NCBI GenBank assembly: GCA_025350945.1
Contig: JANXWW010000204.1
Span: 1-7,106 of the forward strand
DNA length: 7,106 nucleotides
DNA from: Burkholderiales bacterium
GTDB lineage: Bacteria > Pseudomonadota > Gammaproteobacteria > Burkholderiales > Usitatibacteraceae
Direction of reading: 5' to 3'
Below are positions 1 through 6,229 of the stretch, one piece after another (the first letter of the stretch is position 1; every line of letters starts with the position of its first letter). The notes under the pieces were generated by a model. That model was given only the letters and a program-made list of their open reading frames with translations. It was not told the DNA's origin and made no database searches. The translations under genes and the position numbers were made by a program.

Positions 1-74
1 GTGTCATCCGCCAGCAGATCCGCGCGGAATTGCATCCGGTCAAGCAGATCGTTCTCAGCGTCTTTCATCGCCAT
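1..74 (-). CDS. 5' end of an unrecognised gene (partial, runs off left edge)
   Basis: Reading leftward from an ATG at 74, the frame is open to the window edge and gives 24 residues beginning MAMKDAENDLLDRM, a charged, probably helical start with no signal peptide. Three in-frame ATGs exist, at 83, 74 and 68. The purine-rich AAGGGAG (plus-strand 84-90) touches the first ATG but sits 9 nt before the one at 74, so 74 is preferred. The gene lies on the same strand as the S9 peptidase and 105 nt after its stop. That gap is AT-rich and contains a weak promoter-like pair on the minus strand (TTTACC, 16 nt, TAAAAA), so it may have its own promoter. Too little of the protein is visible to name a family. 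Confidence 0.6.
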   Translation of the reverse strand, partial: MAMKDAENDLLDRMQFRADLLADD

Positions 75-83
75 TCTCGTCAT

Positions 84-90
84 CTCCCTT
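84..90 (-). promoter_or_regulatory. Ribosome binding site deciding the start of the left-edge gene
   Basis: AAGGGAG on the minus strand directly abuts the ATG at 83 (0 nt spacing) and is 9 nt from the ATG at 74. Workable Shine-Dalgarno spacing selects the ATG at 74. Confidence 0.5.
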
Positions 91-165
91 TGGAATTATT
101 ATTTTTTATCGATTGCACAAGCGCGGTAAAGTTTTTAGCCAACACTTCCCGGCATCGTCACCATT

Positions 166-191
166 GCTATGTTTTTTTGCTATGTTTTTTT
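166..191. repeat. 13-bp perfect tandem duplication over the S9 peptidase stop codon
   Basis: The unit GCTATGTTTTTTT occurs twice head to tail (166-178 and 179-191), each with a run of seven T. The TAG stop of the S9 peptidase (180-182) lies in the right-hand copy, so the left-hand copy is entirely in the 3' untranslated region. The homopolymer runs fit a replication-slippage duplication. Confidence 0.9.
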
Positions 192-2126
192 GTTTGTCGG
201 TGCCAGATATTTATCCAGAAACTCCAGAATCCGCCTACTTGATTCCATCTGGTTTTTCTTTTTCGAAAATCCGTGGCCTTCGTCGGGGAACACCACATAC
301 TCCACCGGCACATTATTTTTCTTCACCGCTTCAACAATGTCATCGCTCTCCGGTTTGATCACGCGCGGATCGTTGGCACCTTGAATCACCATCAGCGGCG
401 CACGAATTTCTTTGGCGTGAAAAAGCGGCGAGGTGGCAATAAGAAACTCTTTGTCCCGTACCGGATCGCCGATCTCATCGTAGAGCGCTTTACGCTGCGC
501 TTCCCAATACGGCGGAATGCTTTCCAGCGTACGAATCCAGTTGCTCACGCCGAAAATATTCACGCCAACTTTGAACGCTTCAGGCCGAAACGCCAGTGCG
601 GCCAGCGTCATGTAGCCACCGTAGCTGCCACCGATAATGCCGATGCGCTCGGGATCGATATAGCCCAGACTCGCCAGAAATGTTTTCGCCTCCACACAAT
701 CCCACAGCGGCTCGCGGCCATGTTTGCGATCATCTGCGGTAAAAAATGTTTTGCCATAGCCGCTGCTGCCGCGATTATTAATGCCCAATACCGCGTAACC
801 ATGATTCACCAGATATTGAATCTGCGCGCTATAGCCACGCATCGTTTGCCCACCGGGGCCGCCGTGAACCCACACCAGTGCCGGCACTTTGTTGCTGGCA
901 GAGGCACCTTTTGGTTTGTAATAAATCGATGGAATCACGGTGCCATCAAACGATTTGAAGCGCACCACTTCAGCTTCGACTAATTCGTTGGTGTCAATAT
1001 CCTTGCTGAGGCTTTGTGTGAGTTGTGTGGTTTTTTTAGTCGCAAAATCATGCACGAATAAATTGTTCGGCGAGCGGTCTCCGTTCACGTAAAACGCCAT
1101 GCGCGCGCCGCTTTTACCGAAGGTCAAGCCGCGTATTTCACCACCCGGCAGTTTTGGCATGGCAACGGGTTTTTCATCCGCGCTATTGACCACACGAATG
1201 CTAACGCTGCCATCTTCATTTATACCCGTGACGCGGTAGCGCCCATCTTGCGAGAAGTAGGTTGTGACCACATCCCAGTCCGCCTTTTCGTGCTCTTTTA
1301 TTGCGCCAGTTGCCAGATCATAGGTGCGCGCGCTTAAGAATTCGCCGGTTTCATTGCTCATGAAAAACAGTTTTTTTGAAGCAGGATCAAACGTTGCTGC
1401 GCTGAAAGCTACCGAGCCTTTGTGAGGCGTAATGTGCTTGGTTTGTTTCGTTGTTGCATCGTATAAATAAATATCACCGTCTGACGTGGTGTTCGGTTTG
1501 TTCAACGCAATCCAGCGTTCATCGCGACTGATCGCGGCGGGATTCGCGTTCAGCACGCCTGCACTTTCATTCTTAAACAGCATCGTGCGCACATACGTTT
1601 TTGCATCGTATTTGTAAACGTCAAAAAATTTAGCGTCGCGCTCATTGGTGTTGATATAAAACGCGGTGCCGTCGCCTCGCCAGCCGGCAAAATTAGCTTT
1701 CAGTTTATCGCCCGGCGTGAGATCTTTTTCGGTGCCATCAAGCTCGCGTACAAACACATGATTATTCTCGTCGCCGCCTTTGTCGCGCGTAAAAAGAATA
1801 CGGTCGTCATCATAAAAATAACTCACCGCATACGTGCTGTCAGTGGTGGACTTTGTCATCGGCGTGGGTGCGCCGCCCGCGGCTGCGATGCTATAAACGT
1901 TAAAAATGCCCGATTCATTGCTCGAAAATAAAATCTGCTTTTCATCGGCGTTAAACGATGCACCGGAAATGCCGGTCGTCGCCATAAATTGCTCGATGGT
2001 GTAGCGCTTTGCAGCGGCGTTCGTGGTTGGCTTGCTGACTATTTTGGTTTCGGCAAATGCAGGCAATCCTAAAAAGGCGCATGCTGCAAAAATAATAGCG
2101 GTGATAGAGCAATATTTTTTGATCAC
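180..2126 (-). CDS. Exported S9-family (prolyl oligopeptidase-like) serine peptidase
   Basis: This 648-aa protein is a complete member of peptidase family S9, closest in layout to the acylaminoacyl-peptidase/DPP-like branch, which cleaves short peptides. Residues 1-25 form a Sec signal peptide (MIKK, hydrophobic core, cleavage after AFA). Cys16 in FAAC is a poor lipobox, so a soluble periplasmic enzyme is more likely than a lipoprotein. Residues about 45-370 look like a beta-propeller with TolB/WD-like blades such as DEKQILFSSNESG. Residues about 385-645 are the alpha/beta-hydrolase domain, with HGGPGG at 421-426, NRGSSGYG at 451-458, nucleophile Ser501 in GGSYGGYM, Asp586 in GANDPRV and His618 in DEGHGF, so the triad is intact. 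Translation starts at GTG (2124-2126): GAGGAG lies 5 nt upstream, and an in-frame stop at 2136-2138 rules out a longer form. Peptide scavenging is inferred; the exact specificity cannot be read from the sequence. Confidence 0.95.
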   Translation of the reverse strand: MIKKYCSITAIIFAACAFLGLPAFAETKIVSKPTTNAAAKRYTIEQFMATTGISGASFNADEKQILFSSNESGIFNVYSIAAAGGAPTPMTKSTTDSTYAVSYFYDDDRILFTRDKGGDENNHVFVRELDGTEKDLTPGDKLKANFAGWRGDGTAFYINTNERDAKFFDVYKYDAKTYVRTMLFKNESAGVLNANPAAISRDERWIALNKPNTTSDGDIYLYDATTKQTKHITPHKGSVAFSAATFDPASKKLFFMSNETGEFLSARTYDLATGAIKEHEKADWDVVTTYFSQDGRYRVTGINEDGSVSIRVVNSADEKPVAMPKLPGGEIRGLTFGKSGARMAFYVNGDRSPNNLFVHDFATKKTTQLTQSLSKDIDTNELVEAEVVRFKSFDGTVIPSIYYKPKGASASNKVPALVWVHGGPGGQTMRGYSAQIQYLVNHGYAVLGINNRGSSGYGKTFFTADDRKHGREPLWDCVEAKTFLASLGYIDPERIGIIGGSYGGYMTLAALAFRPEAFKVGVNIFGVSNWIRTLESIPPYWEAQRKALYDEIGDPVRDKEFLIATSPLFHAKEIRAPLMVIQGANDPRVIKPESDDIVEAVKKNNVPVEYVVFPDEGHGFSKKKNQMESSRRILEFLDKYLAPTNKKT

Positions 2127-2131
2127 AAAGG

Positions 2132-2137
2132 CTCCTC
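2132..2137 (-). promoter_or_regulatory. Strong ribosome binding site of the S9 peptidase
   Basis: GAGGAG on the minus strand, 5 nt before the GTG at 2126. It supports the non-ATG start, together with an in-frame stop that overlaps this site. Confidence 0.75.
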
Positions 2138-2315
2138 AAAAATTGAGACAGAAATTCAAACGGATGCGCAAATTTTTGTGCGGCGATTAGCTGGATTGCG
2201 AGCGTAAACACAGGTGCAACTAACGTGTGAAGATTATGCACGAGCATTATTCGAGCCGCTCCCTATTTCCGTATTGCACACCCATAATGCCGCTCGTCGC
2301 CTGGTTTTGCACCTA
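2138..2315. promoter_or_regulatory. Divergent promoter region between the S9 peptidase and the pyrophosphohydrolase operon
   Basis: This stretch separates two divergent transcription units, so it must hold, or lie close to, promoters for both. CATAAT, a plausible -10, occurs on the plus strand at 2283-2288 and on the minus strand at 2233-2238, but neither has a convincing -35 box at 17 nt, so the exact promoters are not called. It also contains an 8-bp inverted repeat (AGGTGCAA 2212-2219, TTGCACCT 2307-2314), a further TTGCAC at 2274-2279, and a small hairpin (GCGCAAA 2166-2172, TTTGTGC 2175-2181, one G-T pair). The repeated TTGCAC words could be operator half-sites; no known regulator consensus is recognised. 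Confidence 0.35.
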
Positions 2316-2320
2316 CGGAG
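2316..2320 (+). promoter_or_regulatory. Ribosome binding site selecting the ATG at 2328
   Basis: CGGAG lies 7 nt before the ATG at 2328. The alternative in-frame ATG at 2367 is preceded by ACACACAAAAAT, which has no Shine-Dalgarno match. Confidence 0.5.
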
Positions 2321-2327
2321 CCGTTAG

Positions 2328-2726
2328 ATGATATTTGAACTAGTTTCCATTTATACACACAAAAATATGACCCTCACTCACCAACAACTCGCTGAATTAT
2401 TGGCTGGGTTCGCCCGTTCACAACAAGCCATCGTTGATGCTATGGATCGCGCTCAGCCGGGCTTTCGCGGCACTTACTTGCTGCCAACGCTAAATATCGC
2501 CGCTAATTTGCGCATTCCGCAGACTCGCCTGCTCGATTTGCCCTCGCGCGTATTGCTGCGCTCGCAGGGTCGAGTGCCGATGGATGCAGAAACCATTCAG
2601 CGCGCCTTGCAGGAAGCGCTTGAAGGCAGCGTTGCGTTTGATCCGCCACCTGCACCACCACCTGCGCCGTCCCCCGCTACTCCGGCAATCTCGGCTGAAG
2701 CTGAGGATGAATTTTTCCAGTCTTGA
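2328..2726 (+). CDS. Unrecognised 132-aa protein with proline-rich acidic tail, upstream partner of the NTP pyrophosphohydrolase
   Basis: I do not recognise this family. No signal peptide or membrane segment is evident, so it is probably cytoplasmic. Residues 15-43 look helical (LTHQQLAELLAGFARSQQAI). Residues 45-100 form a compact mixed segment (FRGTYLLPTLN, TRLLDLPSRVLL, then a helix AETIQRALQEALEG). Residues 105-120 are almost all Pro and Ala, followed by an acidic-aromatic end, AEAEDEFFQS. The tail is encoded partly by an imperfect 12-bp repeat (2643-2654 and 2655-2666). CGGAG 7 nt upstream supports the ATG at 2328. A start at Met14 (2367, MTLTHQQ) is possible and would remove an odd hydrophobic leader, but it lacks a ribosome binding site. 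The stop is only 20 nt before the next gene, which implies co-transcription and perhaps linked function. Base composition matches its neighbours, with no sign of transfer. Confidence 0.8.
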   Translation: MIFELVSIYTHKNMTLTHQQLAELLAGFARSQQAIVDAMDRAQPGFRGTYLLPTLNIAANLRIPQTRLLDLPSRVLLRSQGRVPMDAETIQRALQEALEGSVAFDPPPAPPPAPSPATPAISAEAEDEFFQS

Positions 2727-2746
2727 TGCGCGTATGAGCTGGGTTA

Positions 2747-3106
2747 ATGAATTCGCGTGACAACGCGCTCGACCAACTGCGCGACGCACTTCGTCACTTC
2801 GCCGGCCAACGCGACTGGGACCAATTCCATTCGCCGAAAAATCTCGCGGCGGCGCTGTCGGTAGAAGCGTCCGAATTGCTGGAGCATTTCCAGTGGCTCA
2901 CGGAAGATGAAAGCAAAAATCTATCTACTGAATCGCGCCACGCGGTGAGCCTGGAGGCGGCCGATGTGCTGCTTTATCTGATTCGATTAAGCGATAAATT
3001 GGACATCGATTTAATCGCCGCCGCACAAGAAAAAATGCGCCTCAACGCCCAAAAATATCCCGTTGAAAAAGCGCGCGGGTCGAGCAAGAAATATGATGAG
3101 CTGTAA
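2747..3106 (+). CDS. MazG-like (RS21-C6/dCTPase-type) nucleoside triphosphate pyrophosphohydrolase
   Basis: This 119-aa protein belongs to the all-alpha NTP pyrophosphohydrolase superfamily (MazG, RS21-C6/DCTPP1). Members hydrolyse (d)NTPs to the monophosphate and pyrophosphate and keep unwanted nucleotides out of DNA or RNA. The metal-binding signature EXXE...EXXD is present: Glu40 and Glu43 in SVEASELLEHFQW, and Glu70 and Asp73 in LEAADVLLYLIRL. The lead-in SPKNLAAALSVEA and the C-terminal KYPVEKARGSSKKYDEL are typical of the RS21-C6 branch, and the length matches single-domain members, which work as oligomers with Mg2+. The ATG at 2747 is the earliest usable start, because an in-frame TGA lies at 2735-2737; GAG sits 8 nt upstream. 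It is the second gene of a pair with the 132-aa protein. Substrate preference (dCTP, modified dCTP or other) cannot be told from sequence. Confidence 0.93.
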   Translation: MNSRDNALDQLRDALRHFAGQRDWDQFHSPKNLAAALSVEASELLEHFQWLTEDESKNLSTESRHAVSLEAADVLLYLIRLSDKLDIDLIAAAQEKMRLNAQKYPVEKARGSSKKYDEL

Positions 3107-3129
3107 TCATCTGGATATGTAAACACTAT

Positions 3130-3183
3130 CACTAGCGCGGCATTACAAGCTAAAAATGCCCAAACACCGCGTGTATGCTAGTG
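3130..3183. repeat. Long-range inverted repeat between convergent genes (possible non-canonical terminator)
   Basis: CACTAGC (3130-3136) is exactly complementary to GCTAGTG (3177-3183). Inside it, GCGG (3137-3140) can pair with CCGC (3167-3170), or GGCAT (3139-3143) with ATGCC (3156-3160). It lies in the 100-bp gap between the ends of the pyrophosphohydrolase and DUF349 genes, where a bidirectional terminator would be expected. Neither strand shows a T-run after the stem, so a classical intrinsic terminator is not supported. Confidence 0.4.
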
Positions 3184-3206
3184 CCATCATCTTTGTGCCG
3201 AACATT

Positions 3207-6017
3207 TCAAACCACCCGATGCACACCCACCCGTAACGCCACCAAAATCGCACTCAAGCGCTCCCTTGACGCTGTATCCAGATGCGAAAACCCCAGCGCA
3301 TCCGCCGTCAATTTATCCACGCCTGGATTCGTATTAGCTGATGCTTTGCCTTCCATTGCCATCTTCATTGCGCGTAATTTCAAATCACGGCGTGCGGCCT
3401 GAAATTGTGCGGGGGAGGCGATATCGAGGGCGGATTCGAGTTGCAACAGGGTTAATTTTTGCGCTTCTTGCATCTTGACAGCCGCGCTCAAATCGCTGGT
3501 CGCCGCATTTCCGGATTTGGCGCGTGCGTTGGCCAGTGCGAGACGTGCGGCCAATGCTTGTTCCCACACATTGGGCAGCGCCGAAATAGCCTGATAGCGT
3601 TCATCAATATTTTCTGCTGCCGCCGTATTTTCCAATTCTTCGCAAAGCGCTAATTTCGCATTAAGTGCCAAGCATTTTGCATCCCAGATTCGCTGTGCGC
3701 TGGAAGCAATTAATTTCTGTGCGGCTTCTCTTGCAGCGCGGAATTGGCTATCCAATTTCGTTGCGTCGGCGCGTGGCGCTTCGCCCGCTTTGCGCCATGC
3801 GGTGTCGGTTTCCATCAAGGTACGTTTGATCTCGGCGACAGACGTGGATTCGTTGAGCGCCGCCACTTTTGCGATCAACTCTTCACGTACCGTCTTACTT
3901 GCTTTCAACTCTGCATCACGCGCATTGAATGCGGCATCGCGCTGCGTGAACACCGCATCAGTCGCCGCTTTAAATGCCGTCCACACCGCGTTTTCCACGT
4001 TGCGCGCCAGCGGCATCGCTTTGGCCTCGCGCTGCCATTCGGCTTGCAATTCGCGCACTTTGGCGATCACGTCACGTTGATGCGCATCGGTCACCAGGAC
4101 CTTGGCACGCTCAATCAATTTGTCGCGTTTTGATTGCGCCAAACGTCTGGCCTCGAATAACGGTTCTTCCAATCGCGTCATCGATTTGCGCATACGCATC
4201 AACAACGCTTCGCGCGCTTTGTGCGGCACAGTATGCTCAACCGGACCTAATTTACGCCACTCGGTCTGGAAGCTGTCAAGCGCGCGCGCAAGCTCTTTGA
4301 AATCCTGCGGCTCGGCGTGCAGCGGCGTCTCACTGCTGGCGGGAGGACTTACTTTGACGGCATCAAGTGTGGCAATCAAACTATTACGCTGATCCAGATT
4401 TTCCTGTCGCGCGGCTTTTAATTTGGCCAGATGCGCGGCGACCGGCACATAGGCTAACTTTAACGCGCCATCAAAACGCTGCCACAACGAACGACTGGTG
4501 GCTCCGCCCAAACGATCACATTCCTTCCATCGCTCACGCAGATTTTCAATCGCGTCTGCATGTTGTTTAAGCGGCAATTTTGCAACGCGAGCAGGTTTTT
4601 TCGCTTTCGTGGCGACATCAATTGATGCCTCTTCCGCAGGACTGGCTTCAGTTTCAGCAGCAGCCGAATCAACCGCCGCCGCAACGTCGTGAACAACCAC
4701 TTGCTCGGCCACTGTTTTTGCCAAGGCTTCTGCTTCCAGCACCAAATCATCGCGCACTCGCCCGCCGCCCCAGTGCTGCCAGCCCTTCAGACGCGCATAT
4801 TCAGCTTGTAATGCTTCGATGCGCGCAGCGAGCGCCGCATTGCCGCCGCCATTGGAAACCGCTTCGTCAATGGCCACCAAATGTTTATTGGCTTCAGCCA
4901 AATGCCCTTCGGCAATTGCTGCTTCGCCCGCCGCCACCACTGTGGCCAGCACTTCAACTTTCGCCTCTTTGACCGCCTTGCGTTCATCGTTTTGTTTTTG
5001 CTTTTTTTCAGCCTGCTTTAATTGGCGCTGATCGCTTTCATTCATCTGCCATTCATCAAATCGCGCGTTCAGTGGTGCCGCTATTTTCTCATCCGTGATC
5101 GCGGGCAACGCGCGCCAGCGGCCCGTGGCACTGGATTTAGCGCCTGGTTGGGCGGCCTCGGCAGCCGCATCCACCGGTGGATTTGCCGGCTGATTTGCCA
5201 ACGGAGGCTCGTCAAGCTGATCCAGAATATCGAGCCGCGCAATAACTTGCTGCGACATATTTAGCGCTGCGCCGAGTGACTCAAGTAGCGCCGCCACTTT
5301 CAACATATTTTTAGCGTTGGCTTCATTGCCATCGTTCGCGGGTGCCGCCGCGCGCAGTGTTTCGGTAACTTGGCTGAGCGACAAAAGCTCAAAGCGTTCT
5401 TTCACACCATTGGCGACTTCCTTAGCCGTTGCGTTTAATTGCGTCTCGGCTTCGGTCGCCTCGGCAATCCAGCGATTGATCGTCAATTGTTTGTCGCCGC
5501 GTTCGCGCGTCACGGTGGTCAGCGCGGCCCAGTGTTTTGCGTATTCAGATTGCGTGTCTGCGTTCAGATGCGAATGATCCAGTGCGGCCCACGCGCGATC
5601 CAGCTCCACCAGACGATTCGCCGGAATCATCGGCTCTGCGGCAAGTGCAGCAGCCGAAGCAATCAGCACTGTTGCCGCTTCATTATTTTCGCGATGCGCA
5701 ATCACTGACTCATAGCGCTGCTTGGCCGCGCGATGCACCTTGCGGTCATGCGTGCGAAATTCGCGCTCGGCTGTTTTCAGCGCGTCTTCACTCGTCAGCG
5801 CCATCACAGCTGCGCATTTGATATCAATCACCGGCGCATCAATCGCGATTGATAACAACGCCATATCATCGCCCTTGGCCGCATGCAAACGAGATTCCCA
5901 CGCCATGGCCTGTAGCGCCGTTTCTTGCGCGGCCTCAGCGACTTTGGATGCGGTCGTGTTCATCGTCGGCAGTGACGTCACCGCGATATCAGTTTTCTTG
6001 AATAATTTGCCAAACAT
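3207..6017 (-). CDS. Large DUF349-repeat protein, alanine-rich, mostly helical
   Basis: This 936-aa protein carries several DUF349-type units, each with a conserved Trp followed by a second aromatic motif. They include ERWKECDRLGG (Trp497) with LWQRFDGAL (Trp512), TEWRKLGPV (Trp587), AEWQREAKAM (Trp661) with VWTAFKAATD (Trp679), and TAWRKAGEAP (Trp741). Residues about 49-104 resemble HEAT-type helices (DAPVIDIKCAAVMAL, HDRKVHRAAKQRY). Low-complexity linkers lie near 270-300 and 445-485, and a charged coiled-coil-like helix near 330-360 (KQAEKKQKQNDERK). A GWQHWGG motif sits at 412-418. The C-terminus (LLQLESALDIASPAQFQAAR) matches the usual family ending. No signal peptide or membrane helix is seen, so it is cytoplasmic. 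Family function is unknown. The ATG at 6017 (MFGKLFKK) is preferred: it has GGACGG just upstream, while the in-frame GTG at 6035 and ATG at 6032, which would add six or five residues, have no ribosome binding site. It appears monocistronic. Confidence 0.9.
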   Translation of the reverse strand: MFGKLFKKTDIAVTSLPTMNTTASKVAEAAQETALQAMAWESRLHAAKGDDMALLSIAIDAPVIDIKCAAVMALTSEDALKTAEREFRTHDRKVHRAAKQRYESVIAHRENNEAATVLIASAAALAAEPMIPANRLVELDRAWAALDHSHLNADTQSEYAKHWAALTTVTRERGDKQLTINRWIAEATEAETQLNATAKEVANGVKERFELLSLSQVTETLRAAAPANDGNEANAKNMLKVAALLESLGAALNMSQQVIARLDILDQLDEPPLANQPANPPVDAAAEAAQPGAKSSATGRWRALPAITDEKIAAPLNARFDEWQMNESDQRQLKQAEKKQKQNDERKAVKEAKVEVLATVVAAGEAAIAEGHLAEANKHLVAIDEAVSNGGGNAALAARIEALQAEYARLKGWQHWGGGRVRDDLVLEAEALAKTVAEQVVVHDVAAAVDSAAAETEASPAEEASIDVATKAKKPARVAKLPLKQHADAIENLRERWKECDRLGGATSRSLWQRFDGALKLAYVPVAAHLAKLKAARQENLDQRNSLIATLDAVKVSPPASSETPLHAEPQDFKELARALDSFQTEWRKLGPVEHTVPHKAREALLMRMRKSMTRLEEPLFEARRLAQSKRDKLIERAKVLVTDAHQRDVIAKVRELQAEWQREAKAMPLARNVENAVWTAFKAATDAVFTQRDAAFNARDAELKASKTVREELIAKVAALNESTSVAEIKRTLMETDTAWRKAGEAPRADATKLDSQFRAAREAAQKLIASSAQRIWDAKCLALNAKLALCEELENTAAAENIDERYQAISALPNVWEQALAARLALANARAKSGNAATSDLSAAVKMQEAQKLTLLQLESALDIASPAQFQAARRDLKLRAMKMAMEGKASANTNPGVDKLTADALGFSHLDTASRERLSAILVALRVGVHRVV

Positions 6018-6229
6018 AATTTTGCCGTCCATCACGAATACGGGAGGTGCATTGTGACATTTGTTGACGGCTTTGGGCGTTTTTAGCTATGAGATTTTTT
6101 TAAGCGAAAAGTAAACCCATTCATAGGCGGGCATTTCGAGGCATTTATGCCTGAAGATACCCGTGGATATTGGGGTTAAATTATGTAATGAGTAAGTCAT
6201 TAATCGCATTCGATGTTGCCACCTGCAGG
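6018..6229. other. Intergenic region upstream of the DUF349 gene
   Basis: These 212 nt contain no convincing gene. On the minus strand they form the 3' flank of the secreted-protein gene and the promoter region of the DUF349 gene. The best minus-strand promoter-like pair is weak (TTTACT, 18 nt, CATAGC). On the plus strand a better-looking pair exists (TTGACG 6064-6069, 18 nt, TATGAG 6088-6093) that would read toward the secreted-protein gene in antisense. The region holds a strong interrupted hairpin (6128-6163) and a short AT-rich inverted repeat (TAATGA 6186-6191, TCATTA 6197-6202). Confidence 0.5.
6128..6163 (-). repeat. Interrupted 15-bp intergenic hairpin with TAAA loop
   Basis: On the minus strand the arms are CGGGTAT, C bulge, TTC, AGGCA, then a TAAA loop, then TGCCT, C bulge, GAA, ATGCCCG. 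This gives 7 + 3 + 5 paired bases with two single-nucleotide C bulges. One pair is T-G on this strand but C-A on the plus strand, so the structure is better as minus-strand RNA. It lies 67 nt past the stop of the secreted-protein gene and about 110 nt before the DUF349 start. No T-run follows. It could be a 3' end-stabilising structure, a factor-assisted terminator or a REP-like palindrome. Confidence 0.6.

Noticed and set aside
13..16. Lipobox-like FAAC at residues 13-16 of the S9 peptidase (codons near 2079-2090)
   Set aside because: Phe at the -3 position is unfavourable, and a better signal peptidase I site (AFA at 23-25) follows. The coordinates given here are residue numbers.
273..983. 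Plus-strand open frame of 236 codons inside the S9 peptidase gene
   Set aside because: It is antisense to the conserved catalytic domain, its residues are His/Arg/Ala-rich as in reverse-strand shadows, and it shows no domain or ribosome binding site.
1951..2247. Minus-strand frame of 98 codons overlapping the start of the S9 gene
   Set aside because: It is an out-of-frame overlap with the signal peptide and propeller start, and it lacks a recognisable motif. The S9 frame has the strong ribosome binding site.
2490..2789. Minus-strand frame of 99 codons across the 132-aa gene
   Set aside because: It is antisense to the plus-strand operon, Arg/Trp/Cys-rich, and has no supporting signal.
3744..4133. 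Several plus-strand frames of 60-130 codons within the DUF349 gene
   Set aside because: They are shadows of the alanine-rich minus-strand gene, whose conserved Trp motifs show that it is the real frame.
6054..6086. Ten-codon plus-strand frame (GTG start) with GGGAGG 6 nt upstream
   Set aside because: The Shine-Dalgarno match is good, but the peptide is tiny, no leader-peptide logic (amino-acid run or attenuator for a plus-strand gene) is present, and the next plus-strand gene is absent.
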